NCBI GenBank assembly: GCA_946414095.1
Contig: CAMKNB010000006.1
Location: forward strand, 1 to 52,314
Direction: 5' to 3'
Origin: an uncultured Mycoplasmatota bacterium
GTDB taxonomy: Bacteria > Bacillota_I > Bacilli_A > RF39 > UBA660
DNA length: 52,314 nt
In this document: positions 1 through 8,241 of the stretch, in pieces
Layout: every line of letters begins with the position of its first letter
Position numbering within the stretch: position 1 is the stretch's first letter
Notes under the pieces: generated by a model
Told to the model about the DNA's origin: nothing
Database searches by the model: none
The model's input: only the letters and a program-made list of their open reading frames with translations
Translations under genes and position numbers: made by a program

Positions 1-1
1 A

Positions 2-19
2 TTCCTTATTGAGGGAATA
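2..19. other. Short inverted repeat at the window edge, possible terminator
   Basis: ATTCC and GGAAT arms flank an 8-base loop just past the stop of the first minus-strand gene. On the minus strand this is where a terminator for that gene would lie, but any U-run falls outside the window, so the role is unproven. Confidence 0.25.
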
Positions 20-22
20 GTA

Positions 23-304
23 TTAAGAGCATTTAGCTAGTTTAAAGTATTTTTCAAGTTCAGATAAATTGTGTTTATCATTTAGATTATTAATATAGAA
101 AGTATCAACTCCATTAAAGAACAAGAAAGTATAATTATTGATTTTAACTTTATGTGGATCTACATAAGCAAGGTTAGATGGCTCTAGTCTAATTAAATGG
201 CCTTTCTCAAGAGTTATTGGAGTAGAAGTATAATTCTTAGTCCAATCAATCTTTTTCTTTAAATCAAGGCTTAAATCAAGTTTTTCTTTAACAATATTTA
301 ACAT
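23..304 (-). CDS. Hypothetical protein (93 aa)
   Basis: I do not recognise this protein. It is a small, charged, soluble-looking product. The first 25 residues are Lys-rich and probably helical, followed by a strand-rich middle (around LIRLEP and YTFLFF) and a short C-terminal helix. No signal peptide or membrane segment is visible. The ATG is preceded by an AGGTGTGAT ribosome-binding site at good spacing, and the frame is open to a TAA stop, so it is very likely a real gene. It lies downstream of tRNA-Gly, separated from it by an intrinsic terminator, so it probably depends on read-through or on a weak promoter that I cannot identify. No function is proposed. Confidence 0.6.
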   Translation of the reverse strand: MLNIVKEKLDLSLDLKKKIDWTKNYTSTPITLEKGHLIRLEPSNLAYVDPHKVKINNYTFLFFNGVDTFYINNLNDKHNLSELEKYFKLAKCS

Positions 305-327
305 ATCATCACACCTGTCTTAGACAC

Positions 328-354
328 AAAAAAACTTAATTCTTTCAAATTAAG
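328..354 (-). terminator. Intrinsic terminator after tRNA-Gly
   Basis: On the minus strand CTTAATT pairs perfectly with AATTAAG around a 6-base loop, followed by seven T. It sits about 40 bases past the tRNA 3' end and just before the next minus-strand gene. Confidence 0.8.
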
Positions 355-392
355 CTTTATCTCAACATCGCTGGTGCGACGATTTTTACATA

Positions 393-467
393 TGGAGCAA
401 GTGAAGGGAGTCGAACCCTCGCCTCAGCCTTGGCAAGGCCACGTACTAGCCGTTGTACTACACCTGC
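393..467 (-). tRNA. tRNA-Gly (anticodon GCC)
   Basis: The cloverleaf reads on the minus strand. The acceptor 5' arm GCAGGTG pairs with CACTTGC (one G-T). The anticodon loop is TTGCCAA, giving anticodon GCC. The T-loop is GGTTCGACTCC-like, and the discriminator T is followed by a genome-encoded CCA (393-395). A promoter lies 13 bases upstream and a terminator follows, so it looks like a single-gene transcript. Confidence 0.95.
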
Positions 468-479
468 GTCAGTAATAAT

Positions 480-507
480 ATTTTAACACATTATATTATT
501 TTTTCAA
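480..507 (-). promoter_or_regulatory. Sigma-A-type promoter of tRNA-Gly
   Basis: On the minus strand the -35 is TTGAAA (502-507), the spacer is 16 bp, and the -10 is TAAAAT (480-485) with an extended TGT just before it. The predicted start is a few bases ahead of the tRNA 5' end. Confidence 0.7.
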
Positions 508-518
508 GCAATTATTAC

Positions 519-546
519 TAAAAAAAATAGATTTATTCAAAATCTA
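519..546 (-). terminator. Intrinsic terminator of the PAP2-patatin operon
   Basis: On the minus strand TAGATTT (540-546) and AAATCTA (528-534) form the stem around a 5-base loop, then a run of T follows. The patatin stop codon lies within the hairpin. Confidence 0.7.
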
Positions 547-1594
547 CTTTTATACTTTTAAGAAAATCATAATAAATACTTTTCTTTTTACCAGCATATC
601 TATATTTTAATCTTGTAATTAAATATGGTAAATTATATATTTTAAATCTTTCAATATTAGATTCAACACATATTTTTTCAATTATTCTAATAATAAATTC
701 TTTATTTGATTTTGGTGTATTTCCTTTATTCAGATTTTTAATCATTCTATTTAGTGCTGTTTTATCAAATAAATGATCATAGTATTCTTCACTATAATGT
801 TTAAAATAATATTTGTTTCCATCTAAATTATCTAAATATTTAATCATGTCAAAGTATCCCAAATTAAATCTATATTCTGCCGTTTCTTTTTCAAATAACA
901 TTATTGATCCTAAATTCTCCCTAGGCTCAATTACATGAATTTTTGCTTTTTTAGTATTTTTATATTTTAACTTATTTTGCCATGCTCTTAAAACATAGAT
1001 TTCATCATAACCAGATTCAACAAATAAATCAATTGGACAATTAGAATATATTCCACCATCAACATAATATTTATCATCAATAATTCTTTCAAATTTAAAT
1101 ACTGGTAAATATGCACTAGATAGTATATATTCATGCATTTTTCCAATAGGAATGTCTCTTTTAAAAACTTCAACAGGTTTTCTATCACTTAAAGAATATG
1201 TATTTAATGCATAATCTATCTTACTTCTTCTTATTCTATCTTCTTTTACATACTTTTTTAAAAATTTCATTATATTACCAGTATCTATACCACCATTTTT
1301 GATAATTTTAACTATAGTATTAAAACTCTTTTTAATATTATCAATTGTAATATTCTTATTTTGTAAATCTAATAATAATTTTGATTCTATACCAAATAAT
1401 TCCTGACTATCTACACTTAACCATAATTTGTATAAACCACTAAAATTTCTTTCAGCATAAAATGCTGCATTTATTGCACCTATTGAAGTACCACCCACTC
1501 CATCAAAAAATATTTTTTTCTTATTTAATGCTTTAACTGCTCCGGCTTCATAAGCACCTTTTGCTCCTCCACCTTCAAATAACAATGCTTTCAT
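533..1594 (-). CDS. Patatin-like phospholipase (RssA/YjjU type)
   Basis: A predicted cytosolic serine acyl hydrolase acting on phospholipids or lysophospholipids. The N-terminus carries the oxyanion-hole motif GGGAKG (residues 8-13). The nucleophile elbow GTSIG follows around residue 35, and the catalytic Asp lies in YVDGG near residue 178, which completes the patatin Ser-Asp dyad. At 353 aa it is slightly longer than usual because of a Lys/Asn-rich C-terminal tail. Its ATG overlaps the stop of the upstream PAP2 gene (ATGA, 1591-1594), so the two are translationally coupled and probably act together in lipid turnover. The physiological substrate cannot be read from the sequence. Confidence 0.88.
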   Translation of the reverse strand: MKALLFEGGGAKGAYEAGAVKALNKKKIFFDGVGGTSIGAINAAFYAERNFSGLYKLWLSVDSQELFGIESKLLLDLQNKNITIDNIKKSFNTIVKIIKNGGIDTGNIMKFLKKYVKEDRIRRSKIDYALNTYSLSDRKPVEVFKRDIPIGKMHEYILSSAYLPVFKFERIIDDKYYVDGGIYSNCPIDLFVESGYDEIYVLRAWQNKLKYKNTKKAKIHVIEPRENLGSIMLFEKETAEYRFNLGYFDMIKYLDNLDGNKYYFKHYSEEYYDHLFDKTALNRMIKNLNKGNTPKSNKEFIIRIIEKICVESNIERFKIYNLPYLITRLKYRYAGKKKSIYYDFLKSIKVDFE

Positions 1595-2220
1595 AACTTC
1601 TCCTTAAAATTCTTCTCTATTATATTAATTATCATCATTAAACATGGTATTCCAATTATAAATCCACCCACAACATCAGTAAAATAATGTACACCAAGGT
1701 AAATTCTTGATATAGCAACAACACATATAATTAATAGACATATAATAAAACTAATTATCTTAACTGGTCTAGATGAATGAACACTTATTAAATAAAATAA
1801 TAAACCATAAAATACTATTGACGTTAATGTATGTCCACTTGGAAAACTATAACTATTTGGAATTTTAATTAGAGCTTCTAGTGGCCTTGAACGTGATGCT
1901 AATAATTTAGAAATATAAGTAATAATACCAGCTATTAAATATCCTCCTGCTTCTATAAAAAAATAATATTTATTTTTTACAAATATGAATATACATACTA
2001 GTATAAATAATGGAATATAAAAGTCTCCAAAGTTAGTTATAAATTTTAAAATAGAACTTACTGTTTCATTGTTATATCTATTCATAAAATTAATAAATTT
2101 GTGATCAAAAGAAACTATACTATCTTGTATAGATAAATTCATAATTATTGAAAGTCCTATTACTAATAAAACTATTAATATAATATAAATAAAATTTTCC
2201 TTTAATATTTTTTTAATCAT
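1591..2220 (-). CDS. PAP2-family membrane phosphatase
   Basis: An integral membrane lipid phosphatase of the type-2 phosphatidic acid phosphatase family, which dephosphorylates phosphatidate, phosphatidylglycerophosphate or undecaprenyl pyrophosphate. All three signature motifs are present in order: KLLASRSRP (KX6RP), PSGH, and SRIYLGVHYFTD (SRX5HX3D). About six hydrophobic segments are visible, starting near residue 11. The family does not reveal the substrate. It is the first gene of a pair with the patatin-like hydrolase. No Shine-Dalgarno is visible before the ATG, and an extended -10 box lies only 7 bases upstream, so the message may be leaderless. Confidence 0.88.
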   Translation of the reverse strand: MIKKILKENFIYIILIVLLVIGLSIIMNLSIQDSIVSFDHKFINFMNRYNNETVSSILKFITNFGDFYIPLFILVCIFIFVKNKYYFFIEAGGYLIAGIITYISKLLASRSRPLEALIKIPNSYSFPSGHTLTSIVFYGLLFYLISVHSSRPVKIISFIICLLIICVVAISRIYLGVHYFTDVVGGFIIGIPCLMMIINIIEKNFKEKL

Positions 2221-2227
2221 ATGATTA

Positions 2228-2236
2228 ATTATAACA
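2228..2236 (-). promoter_or_regulatory. Extended -10 promoter for PAP2-patatin
   Basis: TGTTATAAT on the minus strand matches TGnTATAAT exactly. No good -35 is visible. The box ends 7 bases before the PAP2 ATG, so transcription would begin at or next to the start codon. Confidence 0.55.
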
Positions 2237-2251
2237 CAAAAAGTAATATAT

Positions 2252-2280
2252 AAATTAAAAAGCAGTAAATTTTACTGCTT
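2252..2280 (-). terminator. Intrinsic terminator of uraA-upp
   Basis: AAGCAGTAAA and TTTACTGCTT are perfect 10-base arms, followed on the minus strand by TTTTTAATTT. The upp stop codon overlaps the edge of the hairpin. Confidence 0.85.
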
Positions 2281-2905
2281 ATTTTGTACCATATACCCTA
2301 TCTCCTGCATCACCTAGACCAGGTAATATATATCCAACTTCATTTAACTTCCTATCAACAGATGCACAATATATTTGAACATCTGGGTGTTTCTTTTGAA
2401 CAGCCTCTATTCCATTAGGTGCTGCTATTATACATAGAAACTTAATATTTTTAACTCCATCTTTCTTTAGCCTATCTATAGTTGCTATTGCACTTCCTCC
2501 AGTAGCAAGCATTGGATCTAATATAAATACTTGTCTTTTTTTAATATTTTCAGGCATCTTATAATAATATTCAACAGGATTTAATGTTTCTTCATTTCTA
2601 TATAATCCTATATGTCCTATTTTAGCATTTGGAATTACTTTAATAATTCCTTCTACCATACTCATCCCTGCTCTTAATATTGGAACAAATGCATAATCAT
2701 CTTCATTTAACTTTTTTGTTTTATATTTTTCAAGTGGTGTTTCTATTTCAGCATTATGTAATTTAGCATCTTTAGTTGCTTCATAACAAAGTAATATTGA
2801 TATTTCACTTATTAATTCTCTAAATTCCTTAGTGCCAGTATTTTTATCTCTTAATATTGCCAATTTATGAGTTATTAATGGATGATTTAATACTATTTCT
2901 TTCAT
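2279..2905 (-). CDS. upp: Uracil phosphoribosyltransferase
   Basis: Converts uracil and PRPP to UMP, the key pyrimidine salvage step in the cytosol. Recognised by the RAGMSMVEG segment, the PRPP-binding [11 protein letters not shown] loop and the C-terminal [11 protein letters not shown]. The length (208 aa) is typical of the family. Its ATG overlaps the stop of uraA (TAATG), so it is the second gene of a uracil uptake and phosphorylation operon that ends at the hairpin at 2252-2280. Expression is expected to follow the leader-peptide attenuator upstream of uraA. Confidence 0.97.
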   Translation of the reverse strand: MKEIVLNHPLITHKLAILRDKNTGTKEFRELISEISILLCYEATKDAKLHNAEIETPLEKYKTKKLNEDDYAFVPILRAGMSMVEGIIKVIPNAKIGHIGLYRNEETLNPVEYYYKMPENIKKRQVFILDPMLATGGSAIATIDRLKKDGVKNIKFLCIIAAPNGIEAVQKKHPDVQIYCASVDRKLNEVGYILPGLGDAGDRVYGTK

Positions 2906-4185
2906 TATTTCTCCTCCGGAATTAATAGATTTAATAAAATTCCAATTATTGCTGCAAGTGACATTCCAGAAATAGAAACATTGACATTTTTAGTAACAAT
3001 AGAAATTGCAGCTCCTCCTAAACCTAGTACTAACATTGAAGCCGCTACTATAACATTTTTAGTATTTCCAAAATCTACTTGATTTTGAATTAATATTTTA
3101 AGACCATTTACTGATATAAATCCATAAAGAAGTATTGCTACTCCACCAAGAACTGCACTTGGAATTGAAGATATAACTGCTGATAACTGACCTAAAAATC
3201 CAAATACAATTGCAATTACTGCAGCAAGGCCAGTCACCCAAACTGATGCAACTTTAGTCATTCCAACTACTGATGTATTTTCTCCATAAGTAGTATTAGC
3301 AGGTCCTCCAATTAAGCCAGCAGCAAATGTGGCAATTCCATCTCCCATTAATGTTCTATCAAGGCCAGGATCTTCAATCAAATCTTTATCAATTATAGAA
3401 CCAAGAACTTTATGGTCTCCAATGTGTTCAGCCATTGTTACAAGAGCAATTGGAACTATTGTTAATAATGCTTTAGCACTTAATTTATAATGTACAAATG
3501 GTACATAGAATGCAGGAGTACTAATTATTTTAGCACTTGTAATTGCACTATAATCAACGATTCCTAATATCATAGATGCAATATATCCAGCTATCATACC
3601 CATTAAGAATGGTATTACTTTAAAAAATCCTTTCCCCCTTACAGCAAGAATTGCAGTAGTTAAAAATGCTACTAGAGCAACAACTACACTTTTCCAAGGT
3701 ACACTCGCTTCATTTAATCCAATTTCACTAACTGCTGTTGGTGCAAGTGATAAACCTATAATCATTATCATTGGTCCTACTACTATAGGTGGCAATAACT
3801 TATTTAACCATTTTTTACCTGAAGCCTTAACTATCAATGCCACAAATACATAAACAAGACCAACTGCCATAATTCCAGAAAATACTCCAGATTTTCCAGC
3901 AGAAGCAAATCCAACTATCATTGGTGTAATAAAAGCAAATGAACTACCCAAATATACTGGACTTTTTCCTCTTGTACAAACTATGTAAATAAGTGTTCCA
4001 ATTCCAGATGATACAAGTGCAACTGGTATTGATAATACTTCACTTCCTGCAGCACCATTAACAAGAATAGGTACCAAAATTGTTGCCCCAAACATAGCAA
4101 ATACATGTTGCATTGATAAGAGTAACCATTTTAGTATAGGCGGCCTGTCATTAACATCAAGTAACATTTTACTGTTTTTCTTCAT
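2905..4185 (-). CDS. uraA: Uracil permease (NCS2/UraA family)
   Basis: A proton-coupled uracil importer of the nucleobase-ascorbate transporter family. The 426-aa protein is hydrophobic throughout, with the expected ~14 membrane segments. It shows the early [18 protein letters not shown] stretch and the AEHIGDHK segment of transmembrane region 8, typical of UraA/PyrP, with [11 protein letters not shown] after it. A strong ribosome-binding site, AAGGAGG, precedes the ATG. It is the first full gene of the uraA-upp operon. The 150-base leader contains a promoter, a small ORF and a terminator, indicating control by premature termination rather than only by initiation. Confidence 0.95.
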   Translation of the reverse strand: MKKNSKMLLDVNDRPPILKWLLLSMQHVFAMFGATILVPILVNGAAGSEVLSIPVALVSSGIGTLIYIVCTRGKSPVYLGSSFAFITPMIVGFASAGKSGVFSGIMAVGLVYVFVALIVKASGKKWLNKLLPPIVVGPMIMIIGLSLAPTAVSEIGLNEASVPWKSVVVALVAFLTTAILAVRGKGFFKVIPFLMGMIAGYIASMILGIVDYSAITSAKIISTPAFYVPFVHYKLSAKALLTIVPIALVTMAEHIGDHKVLGSIIDKDLIEDPGLDRTLMGDGIATFAAGLIGGPANTTYGENTSVVGMTKVASVWVTGLAAVIAIVFGFLGQLSAVISSIPSAVLGGVAILLYGFISVNGLKILIQNQVDFGNTKNVIVAASMLVLGLGGAAISIVTKNVNVSISGMSLAAIIGILLNLLIPEEK

Positions 4186-4219
4186 ACTAATTCCTCCTTA
4201 TAAAAACAATAAATTAAGC

Positions 4220-4249
4220 AAAAAAAAATCTCACCAATAAATGATGAGA
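4220..4249 (-). terminator. Attenuator terminator in the uraA leader
   Basis: On the minus strand TCTCATCA pairs with TGGTGAGA (one U-G) around a 5-base loop, followed by nine T. The stem begins at the base directly after the stop codon of the leader ORF and ends 35 bases before the uraA start. A ribosome parked at that stop codon would cover the 5' arm. Confidence 0.85.
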
Positions 4250-4333
4250 CTAAATATCAAAGAAATTAACAACAGTAGTACTTATTAAAATACTACTCTT
4301 AACAAAACAAATTTTGTTAGTTAATTCTCTCAT
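4250..4333 (-). CDS. Leader peptide ORF of the uraA-upp attenuator (27 aa)
   Basis: Translated by eye from the minus strand. It starts with ATG at 4333 (peptide begins MRELTNKICF), runs 27 codons and ends in TAG at 4250-4252. The sequence AGAGG lies 8 bases before the ATG as a ribosome-binding site. The last codons are U-rich (GTT GTT AAT TTC TTT GAT ATT). The stop codon touches the first base of the terminator stem. The geometry matches leader peptides of the pyrBI type, in which low UTP stalls RNA polymerase, the ribosome catches up and the terminator cannot form. The arrangement is seen in the sequence; the UTP mechanism is inferred. Confidence 0.65.
   Translation of the reverse strand: MRELTNKICFVKSSILISTTVVNFFDI
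4274..4319 (-). other. Two consecutive perfect hairpins inside the uraA leader ORF
   Basis: On the minus strand TAACAAAA pairs with TTTTGTTA around a 4-base loop (4300-4319). AGTAGTA then pairs with TACTACT around a 10-base loop (4274-4297). Neither is followed by a T-run, so they may act as RNA polymerase pause hairpins. They precede the terminator. Confidence 0.6.
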
Positions 4334-4351
4334 ATCTTTTTCCTCTTTTAA

Positions 4352-4380
4352 AGAATAACACAAGTATCAATTATTTTCAA
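4352..4380 (-). promoter_or_regulatory. Promoter of the uraA-upp operon
   Basis: On the minus strand the -35 is TTGAAA (4375-4380), the spacer is 17 bp, and the -10 is TATTCT (4352-4357). Transcription would begin about 10 bases before the leader ribosome-binding site. Confidence 0.75.
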
Positions 4381-4390
4381 CCACTTTTTA

Positions 4391-5440
4391 TTAATTTATT
4401 ATTTTTCTTAATCTTGGTACTTTAGCTATCTCTGTTTTTTCAGCTTTAGTGAAATCAAAATTCTTTGTTTCTTCAAGTATTCTTCTCATGCAAGGAAATT
4501 TTTGATATCTATTTTTATCATATTGATAATGTACATCAAATACACCACAAGCTCCAGATTCAATTATGTCTTTAACTCTTTTACTTTCAGTTACTACATT
4601 TTTGGGATAATTACTAAAATCATAAGCACCATTATCTTCATACACCTTAACTTGCATATCATATTCAAGTTTATCTATTAAATTTGCATATTCTGCGACT
4701 AATGTAGATTTTGAATTAAATTCATCAAATATTTTAATTAAACCCTCACCACCTGATAATTTAGATAAAATACTTACGACAGCTTTTCTTTCTATATCTT
4801 TCTTTTCACTTTCACTTATATCCCATTCAGTTAAATCACCAATTGCAATTTCTCCAGTTTCATGTATTAATAACATCTTAAATAATTTATTAAAATCTAT
4901 ACAATATGAATATTCTGATTCAAGTCCAATAGCTAAAACAAGGCAACCATATATATGTTCTAATATGCTTTCTAATCTTTCTTTATTAGCTCCCCAATAT
5001 ATATGTCCTTTTCTAATTAATTCTTGTAATCTCAAATTCTCATATACAAACACTTCTTCCTTGTATACAGGATCTAAATAAGGAGCAAAATTATCTAGCA
5101 TTCCTCTATATACGATATTTGCTCCATATGCTGCTCCAGGTTCAATGTTCTTGTAAGCTTCTATTATTTTAGAATATTCTTCTTGCTTTTTAAGTCCGTC
5201 AATTTTGCCATCAAGGCTGTTTAAAATTAATGTTTTAATTACATTATCATAATCTACTTCCTTAGCTAAATTAGGCATTTTAGATTGCTCTGCTTCGCGA
5301 GCAACTATAGCTAAACAAGATAAAACAGTCATTTCAGCAACACTAAAATCTCTTCCATTTTCATTTAATAATGCAATACTCTCTTTATTGTTATTAGCAC
5401 TATTATATAATTCAACTATTCTTTTACTTCCATCTTCCAT
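4391..5440 (-). CDS. HD-domain phosphohydrolase-like protein
   Basis: Predicted metal-dependent phosphohydrolase with a YfbR-like HD motif. Counting from the chosen start, His162 (ILEHIYG), then HE at 193-194 (LLIHETGEIAIGDLTEWD) and a later Asp in NLIDKLEYDMQ form the expected metal ligands. The usual His-Asp pair is His-Glu here. The ~130 N-terminal residues are helical and unrecognised. I chose the ATG at 5440, giving 349 aa, because AGAGGG lies just upstream; a longer frame starting at 5476 has no ribosome-binding site. It has its own promoter. The relatives known to me are 5'-nucleotidases or (p)ppGpp/dNTP hydrolases; the substrate here is unknown. Confidence 0.75.
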   Translation of the reverse strand: MEDGSKRIVELYNSANNNKESIALLNENGRDFSVAEMTVLSCLAIVAREAEQSKMPNLAKEVDYDNVIKTLILNSLDGKIDGLKKQEEYSKIIEAYKNIEPGAAYGANIVYRGMLDNFAPYLDPVYKEEVFVYENLRLQELIRKGHIYWGANKERLESILEHIYGCLVLAIGLESEYSYCIDFNKLFKMLLIHETGEIAIGDLTEWDISESEKKDIERKAVVSILSKLSGGEGLIKIFDEFNSKSTLVAEYANLIDKLEYDMQVKVYEDNGAYDFSNYPKNVVTESKRVKDIIESGACGVFDVHYQYDKNRYQKFPCMRRILEETKNFDFTKAEKTEIAKVPRLRKIIN

Positions 5441-5464
5441 AATAATCCCTCTTTTGTAGGCTAT

Positions 5465-5493
5465 ATTATAGTTCAATTATTATTAAAAATCAA
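5465..5493 (-). promoter_or_regulatory. Promoter of the HD-domain gene
   Basis: On the minus strand the -35 is TTGATT (5488-5493), the spacer is 17 bp, and the -10 is a perfect TATAAT (5465-5470), about 25 bases before the chosen ATG. Confidence 0.8.
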
Positions 5494-5494
5494 T

Positions 5495-5520
5495 AAAAAA
5501 GAACTATTTCAAGTTCCTTT
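5495..5520 (-). terminator. Intrinsic terminator after the Ogg-like gene
   Basis: On the minus strand AAAGGAACT pairs with AGTTCTTTT (one G-T) around a 6-base loop, followed by a run of T. It overlaps the stop codon of the glycosylase gene. Confidence 0.7.
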
Positions 5521-6322
5521 TACTATGAAACATATATTGTATTACTAATCCTGAGTATTCGCCAAAATTTTCTTTAGCAAATCTTTCAATAGACTTGATA
5601 TCATTTTTAATATTATAATTATCAACCATATAATGTTTTACCCAGGTATCAATTGGAAATACATCTAATCTCTTATATCCAAATAATAATATACATGAAG
5701 CCACTTTCAAACCAATTCCTTTAATTTTCATCAATTCATTTAATGCATCAATTGTTGATAACGTGTTTATATCTTTTAATTTAGGATATTTATCAATAAA
5801 ATCAACTAAGTATTTATCCCTAAAACCAACACCTAATTTTCTATAATCTTCGATAGTTAGATTTTTTAAATTTTCATATTTTGGAAATAAATAGTATTTT
5901 TTATTGTTAAATAATATTTCTTTTCCATACTTTTCACATAATAGATTAATACTATTACTAATTCTTTTAACATTGTTATTTTGACTAATAATATAACTAA
6001 TACACATTTCAAAAGAATCCTGATTCAATATTCTATAATTTAAGCATAAGTCTATCATATCTTTAATATCTTTGTTTTTTCTTATTAATTCATTATTAAT
6101 TTTATTGTAATCCCTGTTTAAATCAAAATATTCATATATAACGTGTTCAAGATTATCATTATTACTAGATAACACTTCTATATAAATCCCGTTTTGCTTT
6201 ATATTAACAACTCTATCACTCAAAATATTAGTGATACTTCCATCATCCTCTTTTACTGCTCTAAAACATGAACCACTAAATAATATTTCTTCTATATTTA
6301 TATTTCCTACTTCTATTTTCAT
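5504..6322 (-). CDS. 8-oxoguanine DNA glycosylase/AP lyase (Ogg1-type)
   Basis: Bifunctional base-excision repair enzyme that removes 8-oxoguanine and cleaves the abasic site. It has the Ogg N-terminal beta domain and then the helix-hairpin-helix HhH-GPD core. The GFRDKYL segment (residues 166-172) matches the conserved (Y/F)R-KYL motif. The hairpin KIKGIGLKVASC carries catalytic Lys206, and FPIDTW carries catalytic Asp225. At 272 aa it is shorter than eukaryotic OGG1 but normal for bacterial members. It is the last gene of a small operon with the LtaS-like gene, whose stop lies one base before this ATG; the ribosome-binding site is inside the end of that gene. Confidence 0.9.
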   Translation of the reverse strand: MKIEVGNINIEEILFSGSCFRAVKEDDGSITNILSDRVVNIKQNGIYIEVLSSNNDNLEHVIYEYFDLNRDYNKINNELIRKNKDIKDMIDLCLNYRILNQDSFEMCISYIISQNNNVKRISNSINLLCEKYGKEILFNNKKYYLFPKYENLKNLTIEDYRKLGVGFRDKYLVDFIDKYPKLKDINTLSTIDALNELMKIKGIGLKVASCILLFGYKRLDVFPIDTWVKHYMVDNYNIKNDIKSIERFAKENFGEYSGLVIQYMFHSKRNLK

Positions 6323-6323
6323 A

Positions 6324-8240
6324 TTAATAATCCAACCTACTATAATAATCTTTATCTAATATTAATGATGAAACACTTACTTTTTCATTAACAATATTAT
6401 TCATTTTTTCTACATAATCTTTTTCAACTTTTTTATCTTTAAATAATGTGAATGTATTACTAATACTATCATATGTTCCATAATCACTTATCCAGCTTCT
6501 ATCTGATAATATTGAAAGTCCTTCTTTTTTGCTTAATGCATCATTTCCCATTAATAACCTTGAATCATATTCTATACCAAATAAATTGTAAATTGTTGGC
6601 AATATGTCTATACCTGAAACAACTTTATTAATTTCTGTTTTATTTATATTAGGATTATACATTATTAAAGATGTATGATATAGTTCAAACTTATCACACC
6701 TATCACTTTTACTTACTTCATTTAATTCATTACATGTTAAACCATAAGGATAGTGGTCAGGTGAAATTACTATTAAAGTATCATTTAATTTATCATTTTT
6801 TTCTAAATAATCTAACAAGTATTCCATTGCAAGATCAAGTTCTTTATTAGCGGCAATATATGATTTCATCTTATTACCATAATTTAAACTACTCACACTA
6901 TCCTTATTTTTATTTGACATTGCATTTTCTCTAAAATTATAATTCAAGTGTCCACTTACTGTCATATAATAAACTGCGAATGGATTATCACCACTTGCAT
7001 ACAATTCAACAGTTGATTTAATCATTTCATAGTCACTATTAGGCCAATTATCACAATTCATTAATTTCTCAAGGCCATTACCACATGCCATATAATCAAA
7101 TCCCATTTTAGGATGAGTTTGCTCTCTCTCATAAAAATTATATACGTGATTATGATAAGCGTGTGTATTATAATTCATTTTTTTAAAAATATTACCAAAT
7201 ACAAATGGCATACTTTTCTCACTTGACACTCTTAAACTCCATACACCTTCTTTTGGAATAAGACTTGTTAAATTCATATATTCTCCATCAAAAGTAGAAA
7301 TTGGATATAATGGTTGATAATAATTATTAAAAACGAAACTATTATTTACCATTTTATATAAAGTAGGAGTTATAGCTTCATCAATTGCTGTAGTATCAAA
7401 TGATTCTGCATTAATTAAAATAATATTCTTTCCCTTAAACATCCCAGTATAATTATTTTTTTCACTAGGAATACTGCTCCTAAAATATCTATGAATAGTT
7501 TTGATTTCATCATCAGTCTCTTTTTCTATTAACTGATCAAAATCAATATCTAACATATTATACTTACTATCATAATCAAAAGAAACATCTTTCTCTAAAA
7601 TATTTATTTTTTCATCAAAGCCAAATATATATCTATATAAATCTATTGCTTCCATTGTTAATAATCCAGTTTTATTAATTGTAAGCATTGATGAATACGT
7701 TTCTTTTATTAGTCTTTTTGTAGAATAAAGACTATTATCTATATTACAATCGATTATTATTCCAAATAATGAAATTATAAAAACAGCAAAATAAACAATT
7801 AAATTCTTATAATTAATTTTTTCATATTTAATTTTATCTCTAAATACAATTGCAACTATAACTGGAATTAATACTATTAAAAATATATACCATATTCTTA
7901 AAATTACTTCAATAATCATTGTATAAAATTGAAATACTTGTCCAGTCCCACCACCAGTTAATGAAAAGAATGAAAAAATAGAAGAATAGAAATTATAATA
8001 AACTATTTGAGCAAGCGTAAGAATTATTATAAAAAATGTCATTAATAAACAGATTATCCTATTAATTCTATTACTAAATATGCTTGTAATAATAGAAAAA
8101 ATAAATATCCACGGAATAGTAAATAAAATAACTGAAAAAGTATTCCAAGTAAAAAAGTTTTTAAGAATAAAAACCTTATATATAAATTCTAAAAATAACA
8201 ACCAAAAACTCCACCAAAAAATCATATTATTTTTTTTCAT
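6324..8240 (-). CDS. LtaS-like membrane sulfatase-fold enzyme (lipoteichoic acid synthase family)
   Basis: Predicted polyglycerolphosphate or related phospho-transferase of the cell surface. The first ~165 residues hold about five membrane segments. The extracellular sulfatase-fold domain contains Glu279 in NAESFD, the likely nucleophile Thr316 in ISTFDGEY, His431 in SGHLNY, and the metal pair Asp495-His496 in SPDHYPYG. These are the positions expected of the LtaS family. At 638 aa the size is typical. Substrate specificity (glycerophosphate or another group) cannot be read from the sequence. It lies one base downstream of a 45-aa membrane protein and one base upstream of the Ogg-like gene. 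Confidence 0.87.
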   Translation of the reverse strand: MKKNNMIFWWSFWLLFLEFIYKVFILKNFFTWNTFSVILFTIPWIFIFSIITSIFSNRINRIICLLMTFFIIILTLAQIVYYNFYSSIFSFFSLTGGGTGQVFQFYTMIIEVILRIWYIFLIVLIPVIVAIVFRDKIKYEKINYKNLIVYFAVFIISLFGIIIDCNIDNSLYSTKRLIKETYSSMLTINKTGLLTMEAIDLYRYIFGFDEKINILEKDVSFDYDSKYNMLDIDFDQLIEKETDDEIKTIHRYFRSSIPSEKNNYTGMFKGKNIILINAESFDTTAIDEAITPTLYKMVNNSFVFNNYYQPLYPISTFDGEYMNLTSLIPKEGVWSLRVSSEKSMPFVFGNIFKKMNYNTHAYHNHVYNFYEREQTHPKMGFDYMACGNGLEKLMNCDNWPNSDYEMIKSTVELYASGDNPFAVYYMTVSGHLNYNFRENAMSNKNKDSVSSLNYGNKMKSYIAANKELDLAMEYLLDYLEKNDKLNDTLIVISPDHYPYGLTCNELNEVSKSDRCDKFELYHTSLIMYNPNINKTEINKVVSGIDILPTIYNLFGIEYDSRLLMGNDALSKKEGLSILSDRSWISDYGTYDSISNTFTLFKDKKVEKDYVEKMNNIVNEKVSVSSLILDKDYYSRLDY

Positions 8241-8241
8241 A

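Noticed and set aside
368..379. Hairpin TCGC-TGGT-GCGA near tRNA-Gly, followed on the plus strand by CGATTTTT
   Set aside because: It could pass for a plus-strand terminator, but no plus-strand gene lies upstream. On the minus strand it has no T-run. Too short to call a feature.
4220..4380. PyrR-binding attenuator or purine/preQ1-type riboswitch in the uraA leader
   Set aside because: I could not find the conserved PyrR anti-antiterminator loop or any known aptamer layout. The small ORF ending at the terminator explains the leader better.
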